A stretch of DNA of 64,000 nucleotides from Rhodoferax sp. BAB1 (GTDB taxonomy: Bacteria > Pseudomonadota > Gammaproteobacteria > Burkholderiales > Burkholderiaceae_C). The stretch covers positions 2,996,001-3,060,000 of the forward strand of contig NZ_CP054424.1 of NCBI RefSeq assembly GCF_013334205.1, in the 5' to 3' direction. The notes beneath the pieces were generated by a model. It did not search any database, was not told the DNA's origin, and was given only the letters and a program-made list of their open reading frames with translations. Of this stretch, positions 53,180 through 62,588 are shown one piece after another. The position numbers and the translations under genes were made by a program. Numbering within the stretch: the first letter of the stretch is position 1; the number at the start of each line of letters is the position of its first letter.

Positions 53180-54157
53180 ATGCATATCCCGTCCTGGCTC
53201 CTGCGTTTTCCTGTTGGTCTTTTTGCCATCCCCGTGGGCCTGCTGGCGCTCGGCGGCGCCTGGCGCCGTGCCACGCAATTCGGCTGGGCCTGGGCCCGGG
53301 GCGTCGGCGACCTGCTGGCCTGGTCCGCCCTGGCCGTCCTCGCTGTCCTGCTGCTGATCTATCTGGCCAAATGCCTGCGGCATCCGCAGACCATCGCCGC
53401 CGAGTTCACCCACCCGCTGGCCGGCTCGCTGATGGCGCTGGTGCCGCTGTCCATCCTGCTGTGCATCATCTATTTCGGCACACCCGGCCATGCCGGCTGG
53501 CTGCTCCTGCTGCTGGCCACGCTGGTGGTGCAGGGCGTGATTGCCATCCGCATCGTGGCCATCATCACCAACGCCTCCTTGCCCGCCGGTGCGGTCACCC
53601 CGGCACTCTATGTGCCACCGGTCGCCGGCGGTTATGTGGGCGGCATGGCCCTGCAGGTGCTGGGCTACCCCGGCTGGGCCGCCCTGCTCCTGGGCATGGG
53701 CCTGGTCAGCTGGGCGCTGCTGGAGATCCGCGTGCTCAACCGCCTGTTCGAAGGCGCCATGCCCGAGGCGCTGCGCCCCACCATCGGTCTGGAGCTGGCG
53801 CCTGCCACGGTGGGCACGCTGACAGTAGCCACGCTGTGGCCGCAGCTGCCGGGTGAACTGCTCATCATCGGCCTGGGCATCGCGGCCGGGCCGCTGGTGG
53901 CGGTCATGGCGCGCTACAAGTGGTGGGGGCACCTGCCCTTCGCCATCGGTTTCTGGTCCTTTTCCTTCCCGGTGGCGGCTTTTGCCGCCGTCCTGATCGA
54001 GGTGGTCTACCGTGGCGCCTGGCCGCCGGCCGTCGCCGCCGTCGGCCTGGCCCTGGCCTCGGTGGTGATCGCCTTGCTCGCACTGTCCACGCTGCGCCTG
54101 CTGGCCCAGGGCCGGCTGATCCCCACCGCACCGGCACCGGCGGCGCCGAGGCCATGA
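53180..54157 (+). CDS. TehA/SLAC1-family membrane protein
   Basis: A 325-aa protein with about ten hydrophobic helices and the SLAC1/TehA pattern: FPVGLFAIPVGLLALGGAW at the start, HPLAGSLMALVPLSILL, and FAIGFWSFSFPVAAFA with the conserved Phe that gates the anion pore. TehA proteins are anion channels linked to tellurite resistance. TAGCAT lies 7 bases before the ATG (leaderless layout). Its stop overlaps the next gene by ATGA. Confidence 0.85.
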   Translation: MHIPSWLLRFPVGLFAIPVGLLALGGAWRRATQFGWAWARGVGDLLAWSALAVLAVLLLIYLAKCLRHPQTIAAEFTHPLAGSLMALVPLSILLCIIYFGTPGHAGWLLLLLATLVVQGVIAIRIVAIITNASLPAGAVTPALYVPPVAGGYVGGMALQVLGYPGWAALLLGMGLVSWALLEIRVLNRLFEGAMPEALRPTIGLELAPATVGTLTVATLWPQLPGELLIIGLGIAAGPLVAVMARYKWWGHLPFAIGFWSFSFPVAAFAAVLIEVVYRGAWPPAVAAVGLALASVVIALLALSTLRLLAQGRLIPTAPAPAAPRP

Positions 54158-55212
54158 ACTTCTGGCCTTCCTGCGGTTACGACCGCCTGCAGCGCAATGC
54201 GCAGGGCTGGCTGGCCATCACGCCGGATTACCCGCGCCTTTTCCTCGACCGGCCCGAGCTGGCCCTGGTGCCCGAGTCCTGCAAGGCCGAGCGCAAGCTG
54301 CATACGGCCCTGCAAGACGATCCGCTACAGTCCGTCGCGCCGGAAACACTGTCGCGCTTCAAGGATGCCGATGCGCGTGACAACTACCAGCTCTTCCTGA
54401 ACTTCCGCGACGCCCTGCTGGCCGCCGGCACGCTGGAGGCCTACTACCTGCAGTTGCTGCGCAGCGGCCGCATCACCATCCCGCCGCTGTTCATCGACCT
54501 CATGGTGCAGGCCATGCTGCGCGGCCTGCTGGCGGACAACGAAGACGCACAGCAGCTGCGCGCGGCCGAACTGCTGTTTCGCCCGCAGCGCCTGACCGTG
54601 CAGGAAGGCCAGGTGCTGGCAGCCGACCAGGCCGTGGTGGACCTGTACAGCGAGAACGCCGGCCTGGGCGAGATCGGCCGCCTGCTGATGGAAAACAAGT
54701 CCCGGCTGCGCGAGGCCGAGCTGGCGGTGCTCGACGCATCCAACGCCGCGCGTTACTGGGAACGCAGCGAGCGCTACCACTACCTGCTGGACCTCACGCA
54801 CGAGGTTCAGCAGGAGCTGAGCCATGGCCTGACCCTGCGCATGACCCGTGCGCGCAGTGGCCTGAAGGCGCTGGCGCGGGTGCTGGAGCTCTGGGTGCAG
54901 CACCTGCTGGGTGTGGAAGTGACGATCGAGCCGCTGGCACGTGTGGACGACGCGGCCTGGCGCTGGCATATCGGACTGGATACCGAGGCCACGGCCATCC
55001 TCAACGATCTGTACGAAGAGCAGGCCGTGGAGCCCGAGCGCATGCAGCGCCTGGTCAGCCTGTTCCGTCTGAGTTTTGCCGACCCGGCCCAGATGCAGGC
55101 CGAACTGGCGGGCAAACCGGTCTACCTGGGCCTGGCCATGAACGCGCAAGGCCTGCTACGCCTGAAGCCGCAGAACCTGTTGCTCAACCTGCCGCTGGCC
55201 GCGCAGCAATAA
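54154..55212 (+). CDS. Conserved protein of unknown function
   Basis: A 352-aa cytoplasmic protein, all helical in appearance. It begins MNFWPSCGYDRLQRNAQGWL, then PDYPRLFLDRPELALVPESC, and has a central helical bundle (EIGRLLMENKSRLREAELAV and DLTHEVQQELSHGLTLRMT). I think it belongs to a Burkholderiales conserved family (possibly DUF6352), but this is from memory and weak. It is coupled to the TehA-like gene by ATGA and ends 3 bases from the converging icmF. Confidence 0.7.
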   Translation: MNFWPSCGYDRLQRNAQGWLAITPDYPRLFLDRPELALVPESCKAERKLHTALQDDPLQSVAPETLSRFKDADARDNYQLFLNFRDALLAAGTLEAYYLQLLRSGRITIPPLFIDLMVQAMLRGLLADNEDAQQLRAAELLFRPQRLTVQEGQVLAADQAVVDLYSENAGLGEIGRLLMENKSRLREAELAVLDASNAARYWERSERYHYLLDLTHEVQQELSHGLTLRMTRARSGLKALARVLELWVQHLLGVEVTIEPLARVDDAAWRWHIGLDTEATAILNDLYEEQAVEPERMQRLVSLFRLSFADPAQMQAELAGKPVYLGLAMNAQGLLRLKPQNLLLNLPLAAQQ

Positions 55213-55215
55213 ACG

Positions 55216-58200
55216 CTACATATTGCGTCGGTACTGGCCGCCGACCTCGAACAACGCGGTCGTGATCTGGCCCAGGGAGCAGACACGCACGGCGTCCATC
55301 AGCACCTCGAACACGTTCCTGTTTTCGATCACGGCCTGCTGCAGGCGCTGCAACTGCGCCGGCGCCGCGGCTGCATGGCGCGCGTGGAAATCGGCCAGGC
55401 GCTGGAGCTGGCTCTGTTTTTCCTCTTCGGTCGAGCGCGCCAGTTCCAGCTTCTCCATCACGGTGTCGCCGTGCGGGTTGCGGAAGGTGTTGACGCCGAT
55501 GATGGGCAGCTCGCCGGTGTGCTTGAGCATCTCGTAGGTCATGCTCTCGTCCTGGATCTTGCCGCGCTGGTAACCCGTCTCCATGGCGCCCAGCACACCA
55601 CCGCGCTCGCTGATGCGCTCGAACTCGGCCAGCACGGCCTCCTCCACCAGCTCGGTCAGCTCCTCGATGATGAAGGCGCCCTGGCTGGGGTTCTCGTTCT
55701 TGGCCAGCCCCCACTCGCGGTTGATGATGAGCTGGATGGCCATGGCACGGCGCACGGAATCTTCGGTGGGCGTGGTGATGGCCTCGTCGAAGGCGTTGGT
55801 GTGCAGGCTGTTGCAGTTGTCGTAGATGGCGATCAGCGCCTGCAGCGTGGTACGGATGTCGTTGAACTGGATCTCCTGCGCGTGCAGGCTGCGGCCGCTG
55901 GTCTGGATGTGGTACTTCAACTTCTGCGAGCGTTCATTCGCACCGTACTTCTCCTTCATGGCCACGGCCCAGATGCGACGCGCGACACGGCCCATCACGG
56001 TGTACTCGGGGTCCATGCCGTTGGAGAAGAAGAAGGACAGGTTAGGCGCGAAGTCGTCGATGTGCATGCCGCGCGCGAGGTACGCCTCCACCAGCGTGAG
56101 GCCGTTGGACAGGGTGAAGGCCAGCTGGCTGATGGGGTTGGCGCCGGCTTCGGCGATGTGGTAACCGCTGATGGACACCGAGTAGAAGTTGCGCACGCCG
56201 TGGTGCACGAAAAACTCGGCGATGTCGCCCATCACCTTCAATGAAAACTCGGTCGAGAAGATGCAGGTGTTCTGGCCCTGGTCTTCCTTGAGGATGTCGG
56301 CCTGCACCGTGCCGCGCACGTTCTCCAGCACCCACTCACGGATCTTTTCCGACTCGGTGTCGGTGGGCGCGCGACCGTTGTCGGTCCTGAATTTTTCCAG
56401 GTACTGGTCGATGGCCGTGTTCATGAACATGGCCAGGATGGTGGGCGCCGGGCCGTTGATGGTCATGCTGACCGAGGTGGCCGGGTCGCAGAGGTCGAAG
56501 CCCTCGTAGAGCACCTTCATGTCGTCCAGGGTGGCGATGCTCACGCCCGAGTTGCCGACCTTGCCGTAGATATCGGGGCGCGGGTCGGGGTCGTTGCCGT
56601 AAAGCGTGACCGAGTCGAAGGCGGTGGACAGGCGCTTGGCCGGCATGCCCGAGCTGAGCAACTTGAAGCGCTTGTTGGTGCGGAAGGGATCACCCTCGCC
56701 CGCAAACATGCGCGTGGGGTCCTCGTTTTCGCGCTTGAAGGCAAAGGTGCCGGCGGTGTAGGGATAACTGCCGGGCACGTTGTCCAGCATCAGCCATTTG
56801 AGGATCTCGCCGTGGTCCTCGTATGGCGGCAGCGCCACCTTGCGGATGGTGGTGCCCGAGAGCGATTTGGTGGTCAGCGCGGTGCGGATCTCCTTGTCGC
56901 GGATCTTCACCACGTACTCGTCGCCGGCATAAGCCTGTTGCATGGCCGGCCACTGGGCCAGCAAGCGGCTGGCGTCGTCGTCCATCTGCAGCTCGCGCGA
57001 CTGCGCCAGATCGATCGCCGCCTCGGCGGCCTTGGCGCGGTCGGGCTTGTCCTGCTTGAGCATCGCCGCGGCGGCCTTGAGCTGCTGAACTTCGCGCGCC
57101 AGCCGGGCCTGCGCCCGCGCCCGGCGCTTGTAGCCGCGCACGGTGTCGGAAATTTCGGCCAGGTAACGCGTGCGGGCACCAGGCACGATGGGGCTCTGGT
57201 TGCTGCTGTGACGCACGGCCACGGCGGGCAGGCGCCCGGTCTCGAGTTTCAGGCCCAGCACGCCCAGCCGCACCTTGAGTGCCTGGTAGAGCGCGGTCAC
57301 GCCGTCGTCGTTGAAGCGCGCAGCCATGGTGCCGAAAACCGGCATCTGCTCGGGCGGCATACTCCAGGCCTCGCGGTTGCGCTGCACCTGCTTGGCCACG
57401 TCGCGCAGCGCGTCGGGCGCGCCCTTGCGGTCGAACTTGTTGATGGCCACGAACTCGGCGAAATCCAGCATGTCGATCTTTTCGAGCTGGCTGGCGGCGC
57501 CGAACTCGGGTGTCATCACGTAGAGTGGCACGTCCACATGCGGCACGATGGCGGCGTCGCCCTGGCCTATGCCCGAGGTCTCGACCACGATGAGGTCGAA
57601 GCCGGCACACTTGCAGGCGGCCACCACGTCGGGCAGGGCGGCGCTGATCTCGCTGCCCGCATCGCGTGTGGCGAGGGAGCGCATGAAAACCCTGGCACCC
57701 TGAGCCCAAGGGGAAATCGCGTTCATGCGGATGCGGTCGCCCAGCAGGGCGCCGCCGCTCTTGCGGCGCGAAGGGTCGATGCTGATCACGGCCACGCGCA
57801 GCACGTCGCCCTGGTCCAGGCGCAGGCGGCGGATCAGCTCATCGGTGAGCGAGCTCTTGCCAGCCCCGCCGGTGCCGGTGATGCCCAGCACAGGAACCTT
57901 CTTGGCTGCTGCTTGCTCGCGCAAGTGCGTGACCAGCCCCGCATCGGCACTGCCATTCTCGAGTGCGGTCATGAGCTGGGCCAGGGCGCGCCAGGCCGCT
58001 TCACCATGGCCCTGGAGGGTTTCGATTTTTTTCGGCGCCAGGGCGCTGATGTCCCGGTCACAGCGCATGACCATTTCGCCGATCATGCCGGCCAGGCCCA
58101 TGCGCTGGCCGTCCTCCGGGCTGTAGATGCGCGTCACGCCGTAGGCCTGCAGCTCGCGGATCTCGCTGGGCACGATGACCCCGCCGCCGCCTCCGAAAAC

Positions 58201-58509
58201 CTGGATGTGCGCGCCGCCGCGCGCCTTGAGCAGGTCCATCATGTACTTGAAGTACTCGACGTGGCCGCCCTGGTAGGAGCTGATCGCGATGCCCTGCACG
58301 TCTTCCTGCAGCGCGGCGGTGACGACCTCGTCCACGCTGCGGTTGTGCCCCAGGTGAATGACCTCGGCGCCCATGCCCTGCAGGATGCGCCGCATGATGT
58401 TGATGGCCGCGTCGTGCCCGTCGAACAGGCTGGCCGCGGTGACAAAACGCACCTTGTGGGTCGGACGGTAATTCGCGAGGGCCTTGAAGTCGGCGGACAG
58501 GTCGGTCAT
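55216..58509 (-). CDS. icmF: Fused isobutyryl-CoA mutase IcmF (B12-binding, GTPase and mutase domains)
   Basis: A 1097-aa three-part enzyme. Residues 1-~150 are the cobalamin domain with [20 protein letters not shown] (DxHxxG-type motif). About 200-430 is the MeaI/ArgK-like chaperone GTPase with Walker [17 protein letters not shown] and [14 protein letters not shown]. About 530-1097 is the mutase with [20 protein letters not shown] and [20 protein letters not shown]. It interconverts isobutyryl-CoA and butyryl-CoA. A perfect 22-bp palindrome lies 13 bases upstream of the start. Confidence 0.94.
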   Translation of the reverse strand: MTDLSADFKALANYRPTHKVRFVTAASLFDGHDAAINIMRRILQGMGAEVIHLGHNRSVDEVVTAALQEDVQGIAISSYQGGHVEYFKYMMDLLKARGGAHIQVFGGGGGVIVPSEIRELQAYGVTRIYSPEDGQRMGLAGMIGEMVMRCDRDISALAPKKIETLQGHGEAAWRALAQLMTALENGSADAGLVTHLREQAAAKKVPVLGITGTGGAGKSSLTDELIRRLRLDQGDVLRVAVISIDPSRRKSGGALLGDRIRMNAISPWAQGARVFMRSLATRDAGSEISAALPDVVAACKCAGFDLIVVETSGIGQGDAAIVPHVDVPLYVMTPEFGAASQLEKIDMLDFAEFVAINKFDRKGAPDALRDVAKQVQRNREAWSMPPEQMPVFGTMAARFNDDGVTALYQALKVRLGVLGLKLETGRLPAVAVRHSSNQSPIVPGARTRYLAEISDTVRGYKRRARAQARLAREVQQLKAAAAMLKQDKPDRAKAAEAAIDLAQSRELQMDDDASRLLAQWPAMQQAYAGDEYVVKIRDKEIRTALTTKSLSGTTIRKVALPPYEDHGEILKWLMLDNVPGSYPYTAGTFAFKRENEDPTRMFAGEGDPFRTNKRFKLLSSGMPAKRLSTAFDSVTLYGNDPDPRPDIYGKVGNSGVSIATLDDMKVLYEGFDLCDPATSVSMTINGPAPTILAMFMNTAIDQYLEKFRTDNGRAPTDTESEKIREWVLENVRGTVQADILKEDQGQNTCIFSTEFSLKVMGDIAEFFVHHGVRNFYSVSISGYHIAEAGANPISQLAFTLSNGLTLVEAYLARGMHIDDFAPNLSFFFSNGMDPEYTVMGRVARRIWAVAMKEKYGANERSQKLKYHIQTSGRSLHAQEIQFNDIRTTLQALIAIYDNCNSLHTNAFDEAITTPTEDSVRRAMAIQLIINREWGLAKNENPSQGAFIIEELTELVEEAVLAEFERISERGGVLGAMETGYQRGKIQDESMTYEMLKHTGELPIIGVNTFRNPHGDTVMEKLELARSTEEEKQSQLQRLADFHARHAAAAPAQLQRLQQAVIENRNVFEVLMDAVRVCSLGQITTALFEVGGQYRRNM

Positions 58510-58521
58510 GGTGAGCCCACG

Positions 58522-58543
58522 TTGACGTTTACGTAAACGTCAA
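58522..58543. promoter_or_regulatory. Perfect 22-bp palindrome upstream of icmF, candidate operator
   Basis: Half-site TTGACGTTTAC followed by its exact complement, giving an ACGT-centred palindrome. It lies 13 bases before the icmF ATG. ACGT-centred sites of this kind are described for MerR-type LiuR regulators of branched-chain acyl-CoA genes; that regulator assignment is inference. Confidence 0.72.
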
Positions 58544-58570
58544 TCTTAACGGTTCCCGGCCTCGCGGCCA

Positions 58571-58597
58571 AGAAAAAGGGGCGCAAATGCGCCCCTT
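58571..58597 (-). terminator. Intrinsic terminator of the TRAP transporter operon
   Basis: On the minus strand AAGGGGCGC, loop ATTT, GCGCCCCTTTTTCTT: a GC stem with a T-tail 27 bases after the dctM stop. Confidence 0.88.
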
Positions 58598-58623
58598 GAT
58601 CCTTCCGCGGAAATCAGTGCTGA

Positions 58624-60528
58624 TTACTTGTACAGCACCTGCGGCAGCCACATGCCGATGCCGGGGAAGTTGTACAGGATGATGATGGCAATCACCTGGA
58701 TGCCCATGAAGGGCAGCATGCCGGCAAAGATCTGGTTCAGCGTCACGTGCGGCGGGCTCACACCCTTCAGGTAGAAGGCCGCCATGGCCACCGGCGGGCT
58801 CAGGAAGGCGGTCTGCAGATTCAGCGCCACGAGCAAGCCGAAGAACAGCGGATCGACCCCGAAGTTGTCCAGCAGCGGGATGAAGATGGGCATGAAGATC
58901 ACGATGATCTCGGTCCACTCCAGCGGCCAGCCCAGGATGAAGATGATGACCTGGCTGAGCACCAGGAACTGGGTCTTGGTGAGGTTCATGGACATGACCC
59001 AGTTCTCCACCAGCTCCTGGCCGCCCAGCAGGGCGAAGGCGGCAGAGAAGATGGCCGAGCCGACAAAGAGCCAGCACACCATGGCCGAGGTCTTGGCCGT
59101 GAGGAACACGCTTTCCTTGACCACCTCCAGCGTCAGTTGCCTGTAGGCCGCAGCCAGCAGGAAACCGCCCAGGGCGCCGACGGCGGCCGCTTCGGTCGGC
59201 GTGGCCAGGCCCATGACGATGGAACCCAGCACGGCAAGGATCAGCACCAGCAGCGGGAAGAAGCTGGTCAGCAGCATCTTGAACACTTCCAGCCGCGTGA
59301 AGCTCAGCAGGCCGTAATAGATCGCCATGGCCAGGGCGCCCACGCCCAGACCGATCCAGAAACCGGCGGGAGCCGGCTTGCTGGTCGCGGCCGGCTCGGC
59401 GCTGGCAGCAGCCACCGGCTCGGCCGCCGGTGCGGCCACCGCTTCGGCCGCAGCGGGTGCGGCGCTGGCGCTGTCTTCTTCCTCGGTCCCCGGAGGCACG
59501 GCAAGCCCGCCCTCCTCGTCATCGGCGGCCTCTTCGGCATTGCCTTCACCCATGCTTTGCAGCGTGGAGGTTTCTTCCAGCGGCGGCACGCTGGTGACAC
59601 CGGCGTAGCTCCACAGGGCCACGAACAGGAAAAGGACCAGGGGCGCCAGCACGACAGCCAGCTGCTTGAGGATGTAGCTGGTCGGCACGTCGGCATTGTT
59701 CCGGCCCTTGAGGGCCTTGAGCAGCGCCGGCAGGGCGCGCGCGGAGTGTGCGGGGGCGATCTTCTCCATCAGCGGCGGCAGCGGGATGTAGCGCTCCTTC
59801 TCCGACAGCGGGGGCGCCATATGGGGCTTGAGCTTGGCCACGATGATCACGTACAGGATGTACAGACCGGCCAGCATGAGCCCGGGGAAGAAGGCGCCGG
59901 CATACAGCTGCACCACGGAGACACCGGCGGTGGCGCCATAGACGATCAGCATGACCGAGGGCGGGATCAGGATGCCCAGGCAGCCGCCGGCCGTGATGGC
60001 CCCGGCCGACAGCTTGACGTCATAACCGGCGCGCAGCATCTGCGGCAGGGCCAGCAGGCCCATCAGCGTGACCACGGCACCGACGATGCCGGTGGCCGTG
60101 GCGAACACGGCACAGGTCACCAGGGTGGCCACGGCCAGGGCGCCGGGCAGGCGCGCCAGGGCCAGGTGCAGGCTGCGGAACAGCTTTTCGATCAGGTTGG
60201 CGCGCTCGACCAGGTAGCCCATGAAGACGAACAGCGGGATCGAAATCAGCACGTCGTTGCTCATGACCTTGAAGGCCGCGGACACCATCAGGTCCAGCGT
60301 CTTGGTCGTGTTTTCCTCGTAGGCGATCCAGGTGAAGATCATGCCCATGCCCATCAGCGTGAACGCCGTGGGGAAACCCAGCATGATGGCCACGACCACC
60401 AGCGAAAGCATCAGCAGGCCGATGTGGCCGTTGGTGATCTTCTCGGCGCCCAGCAGCATGCCGATGGCAGCCAGGATGATCAGCCCCATGAGGCTGAAGC
60501 CGAACCAGAGTTCTTTGCGGATCTTCAT
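58624..60528 (-). CDS. dctM: TRAP transporter large permease DctM with an acidic, alanine-rich insert
   Basis: A 634-aa integral membrane protein of the DctM family with about twelve helices. Family stretches are GFPTAFTLMGMGMIFTWIA, GILIPPSVMLIVYG and NLQTAFLSPPVAMAAFYLKG. The usual length is about 430 aa; the excess includes a hydrophilic loop at residues ~232-285 and an E/D/A/P-rich low-complexity segment at residues 318-388 (59365-59577). The ATG at 60528 overlaps the dctQ stop (ATGA); a longer frame to 60651 is spurious. Confidence 0.88.
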   Translation of the reverse strand: MKIRKELWFGFSLMGLIILAAIGMLLGAEKITNGHIGLLMLSLVVVAIMLGFPTAFTLMGMGMIFTWIAYEENTTKTLDLMVSAAFKVMSNDVLISIPLFVFMGYLVERANLIEKLFRSLHLALARLPGALAVATLVTCAVFATATGIVGAVVTLMGLLALPQMLRAGYDVKLSAGAITAGGCLGILIPPSVMLIVYGATAGVSVVQLYAGAFFPGLMLAGLYILYVIIVAKLKPHMAPPLSEKERYIPLPPLMEKIAPAHSARALPALLKALKGRNNADVPTSYILKQLAVVLAPLVLFLFVALWSYAGVTSVPPLEETSTLQSMGEGNAEEAADDEEGGLAVPPGTEEEDSASAAPAAAEAVAAPAAEPVAAASAEPAATSKPAPAGFWIGLGVGALAMAIYYGLLSFTRLEVFKMLLTSFFPLLVLILAVLGSIVMGLATPTEAAAVGALGGFLLAAAYRQLTLEVVKESVFLTAKTSAMVCWLFVGSAIFSAAFALLGGQELVENWVMSMNLTKTQFLVLSQVIIFILGWPLEWTEIIVIFMPIFIPLLDNFGVDPLFFGLLVALNLQTAFLSPPVAMAAFYLKGVSPPHVTLNQIFAGMLPFMGIQVIAIIILYNFPGIGMWLPQVLYK

Positions 60529-61145
60529 TTGTGGGCGCCTTCCTTCACGACGTACTTGTCCAGCGCCTGGATGTCTTCGTCTTTCACGTGGACCATTTCC
60601 TTGAGTTTCTCGACGTCGACTTCCTCCACGTCCTGCTCGCGCGCCGGCCACTCGCCGTCACGGATGCACAGGATGCAGCGGATGATCTCGACGATGCCCT
60701 GCAGCAGCAGGATGCCGCCCGAGAGCGGGATGATGAACTTGAAGGGGTACATCGGCAGCGGCTCGGCCGAGAAGGTCTGCTCGCGTATCACCAGGGATTC
60801 GTTGAAGTAGGTCCAGCCGGCCCAGGTCAGTGCCGTGATGCCCGGCAGGAAAAACACAAAGTAGAGGATCAGGTCCAGGGTGGCCTGCGTGCGCGGCCGG
60901 AAGAAGCCGTAGAGCACGTCGCCGCGCACATGGCCGTTCTTGGACAGGGTGTAGGCGCCCGCGGTCATGAACAGGGTGCCGTACATCATGATCTGGAAGT
61001 CCAGCATCCAGGCATGGGGCTGGTTCAGCACGTAGCGGGAGAACACTTCCCAGCTGATCATGAGGGTGAGGATGAGGGCGGTCCAGGCGAAGATCTTGCC
61101 TATCCAGGTGGACAGGCGATCGACCGCGAGCAGGAAGTTCTGCAT
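60525..61145 (-). CDS. dctQ: TRAP transporter small permease DctQ
   Basis: A 206-aa protein with four membrane helices (for example IFAWTALILTLMISWEVFSRY and FQIMMYGTLFMTAGAYTLS), the DctQ landmark W-E-V-F-x-R-Y, and a long charged C-terminal tail (EVDVEKLKEMVHVKDEDIQ). It pairs with DctM. It follows dctP by 105 bases with a hairpin between them. Confidence 0.88.
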   Translation of the reverse strand: MQNFLLAVDRLSTWIGKIFAWTALILTLMISWEVFSRYVLNQPHAWMLDFQIMMYGTLFMTAGAYTLSKNGHVRGDVLYGFFRPRTQATLDLILYFVFFLPGITALTWAGWTYFNESLVIREQTFSAEPLPMYPFKFIIPLSGGILLLQGIVEIIRCILCIRDGEWPAREQDVEEVDVEKLKEMVHVKDEDIQALDKYVVKEGAHK

Positions 61146-61209
61146 AGGGATTCCAGCAGTCAGAGTTGTTAGTCAGAATGAATTGAGGGCGCCATGGCTT
61201 GCACCACAG

Positions 61210-61224
61210 CGCCCTCGCAGGGCG
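61210..61224. promoter_or_regulatory. Hairpin between dctP and dctQ
   Basis: CGCCCT-CGC-AGGGCG, a 6-bp stem. It could lower expression of the permease genes relative to the binding protein, as is usual in binding-protein transport operons. No T-run follows. Confidence 0.5.
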
Positions 61225-61250
61225 GTCTCGGATTTTAACCGCTCAGATCA

Positions 61251-62372
61251 TCAGGCCTTCTTGGCCGGCTTCTTGCCGAAGTAGTGGTTGGAGGCCATCT
61301 TGAAGTCCACCGTGTAGTCGTTCTGCCACTGGGTGGCACGCTCGGCGTAGGCACGCTGCGAATCCAGCACCTTCTTGAACAATGCGTTCTCGCCGCCCTT
61401 CTTGGCCATGATCTTGTCCCAGGACGCCAGCTGCGCCTGCAGCACGGCGTTCGGGGTCTTGTAGAACTTGATGCCGGACTTCTTGAGCTCGATGTAGTCC
61501 TTCGAGTTGCGCTCGATGGCCTTCCAGCTCATGTCGGCGCTGGCGGCCTGCACGGCGTAGTCGATGATGGACTTGAGTTCGGCCGGCAGGGCGTTGAGCT
61601 TGCCCTTGTTGAACAGGATTTCGAACTGTTCGCCGGACTGGTGGAAGCTCTGCAGCATGCAGTTCTTCACCACGTCGGGGAAGCCCAGCAGGCGGTCGGA
61701 GGAAGCGTTGTTGAACTCGGCGCCGTCAATCAGGCCGCGGTCCAGGGCCGGCACGATCTCGCCGCCGGGCAGCGGGTTCACGGCAGCGCCCATGTCGGTG
61801 TACATGTCAACGGCCAGGCCCACGGTGCGGAACTTGGTGCCCTTGACGTCGGCGACCTTGGTGATCGGCTTCTTGAACCAGCCGAAGGGCTGGGTGGGCA
61901 TGGGGCCGTAGAGGTAGGAGACGACGTCCATGTTGATGGACTTGTAGATCTCTTCCAGCAGGGCCTTGCCGCCGCCGTAGTTGTGCCAGGCCAGCAGCAT
62001 GTTGGGGTCCATGCCGAAGGACGGGCCGGAGCCCCACAGGGCCAGGGCCGAGTTCTTGCCGTAGTGGTAGGCCACCACGCCATGGCCGCCGTCCAGCGTG
62101 CCCTTGTTCACGGCCTCGAGCAGCTGGAAGGCCGGCACGACGGAGCCTGCGGGCAGCACTTCGATCTTGAGCTTGCCGCTGGCCATGTCGTTGACCTTCT
62201 TGGCGAAGTCGCTGGCGTACTCGTGGAAGATGTCCTTGGACGGCCAGGTGCTCTGGAAGCGCAGGCTCGTGGTGGTCTGCGCAGTGGCAACCATGGGGGC
62301 AGCCATGGCGCCGGCGGCAACGGCAACGCCCTTGAGCAGGCTGCGACGGTTCGGGGATTTGTTATCGGTCAC
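61251..62372 (-). CDS. dctP: TRAP transporter substrate-binding protein DctP, Tat-exported
   Basis: A 373-aa periplasmic binding protein. Its signal sequence has a twin-arginine motif NRRSLLKG and ends APMVATAQ. The mature part has FQSTWPSKDIFHEYASDF, VLPAGSVVPAFQLLEAVNKG and GADLDRGLIDGAEFNNASSD-type segments of the mannitol/chloroaromatic-type DctP branch. The conserved Arg that binds the carboxylate is likely in the KFRTVGLAVD segment. It is first in the dctP-dctQ-dctM operon, divergent from an FAH-family gene. Ligand probably a 2-oxo or hydroxy acid. Confidence 0.9.
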   Translation of the reverse strand: MTDNKSPNRRSLLKGVAVAAGAMAAPMVATAQTTTSLRFQSTWPSKDIFHEYASDFAKKVNDMASGKLKIEVLPAGSVVPAFQLLEAVNKGTLDGGHGVVAYHYGKNSALALWGSGPSFGMDPNMLLAWHNYGGGKALLEEIYKSINMDVVSYLYGPMPTQPFGWFKKPITKVADVKGTKFRTVGLAVDMYTDMGAAVNPLPGGEIVPALDRGLIDGAEFNNASSDRLLGFPDVVKNCMLQSFHQSGEQFEILFNKGKLNALPAELKSIIDYAVQAASADMSWKAIERNSKDYIELKKSGIKFYKTPNAVLQAQLASWDKIMAKKGGENALFKKVLDSQRAYAERATQWQNDYTVDFKMASNHYFGKKPAKKA

Positions 62373-62459
62373 GGTGATCTCCTAGTGGGGGACAGAACAA
62401 TCAGTTTACTTACTGTCCGGCCGGATTCTCCTCCCGTACGCCGCGGAATCCACCTAGGG

Positions 62460-62506
62460 GTTTTCACCAGTATCTCGCGCGCTTGGTGAGAAACTGTTTT
62501 CACCAA
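62460..62506. promoter_or_regulatory. Near-palindromic operator candidate between dctP and the FAH-family gene
   Basis: TTGGTGAGAAAC-TGTTTTCACCAA (62483-62506) is an almost perfect 24-bp inverted repeat. A third half-site GTTTTCACCAG lies at 62460-62470. Both divergent genes could be controlled from here. CCTAGG at 62453-62458 abuts it. Confidence 0.6.
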
Positions 62507-62588
62507 TCGATACCCATTCCAGTCACGGCCCTGCTACAACGCTGCTGTGTTCACACACAACAAAAGCAATTCAAAAGAGGAGACTTCC

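Noticed and set aside
56812..58536. A 574-codon plus-strand frame opposite icmF
   Set aside because: icmF has complete catalytic motifs in this region; the opposite frame shows only low-complexity sequence.
58747..60810. A 687-codon plus-strand frame across dctM/dctQ
   Set aside because: Antisense to two well-supported membrane proteins; composition is H/Q/R/G-rich as typical for GC-rich shadow frames, and no motif is recognisable.
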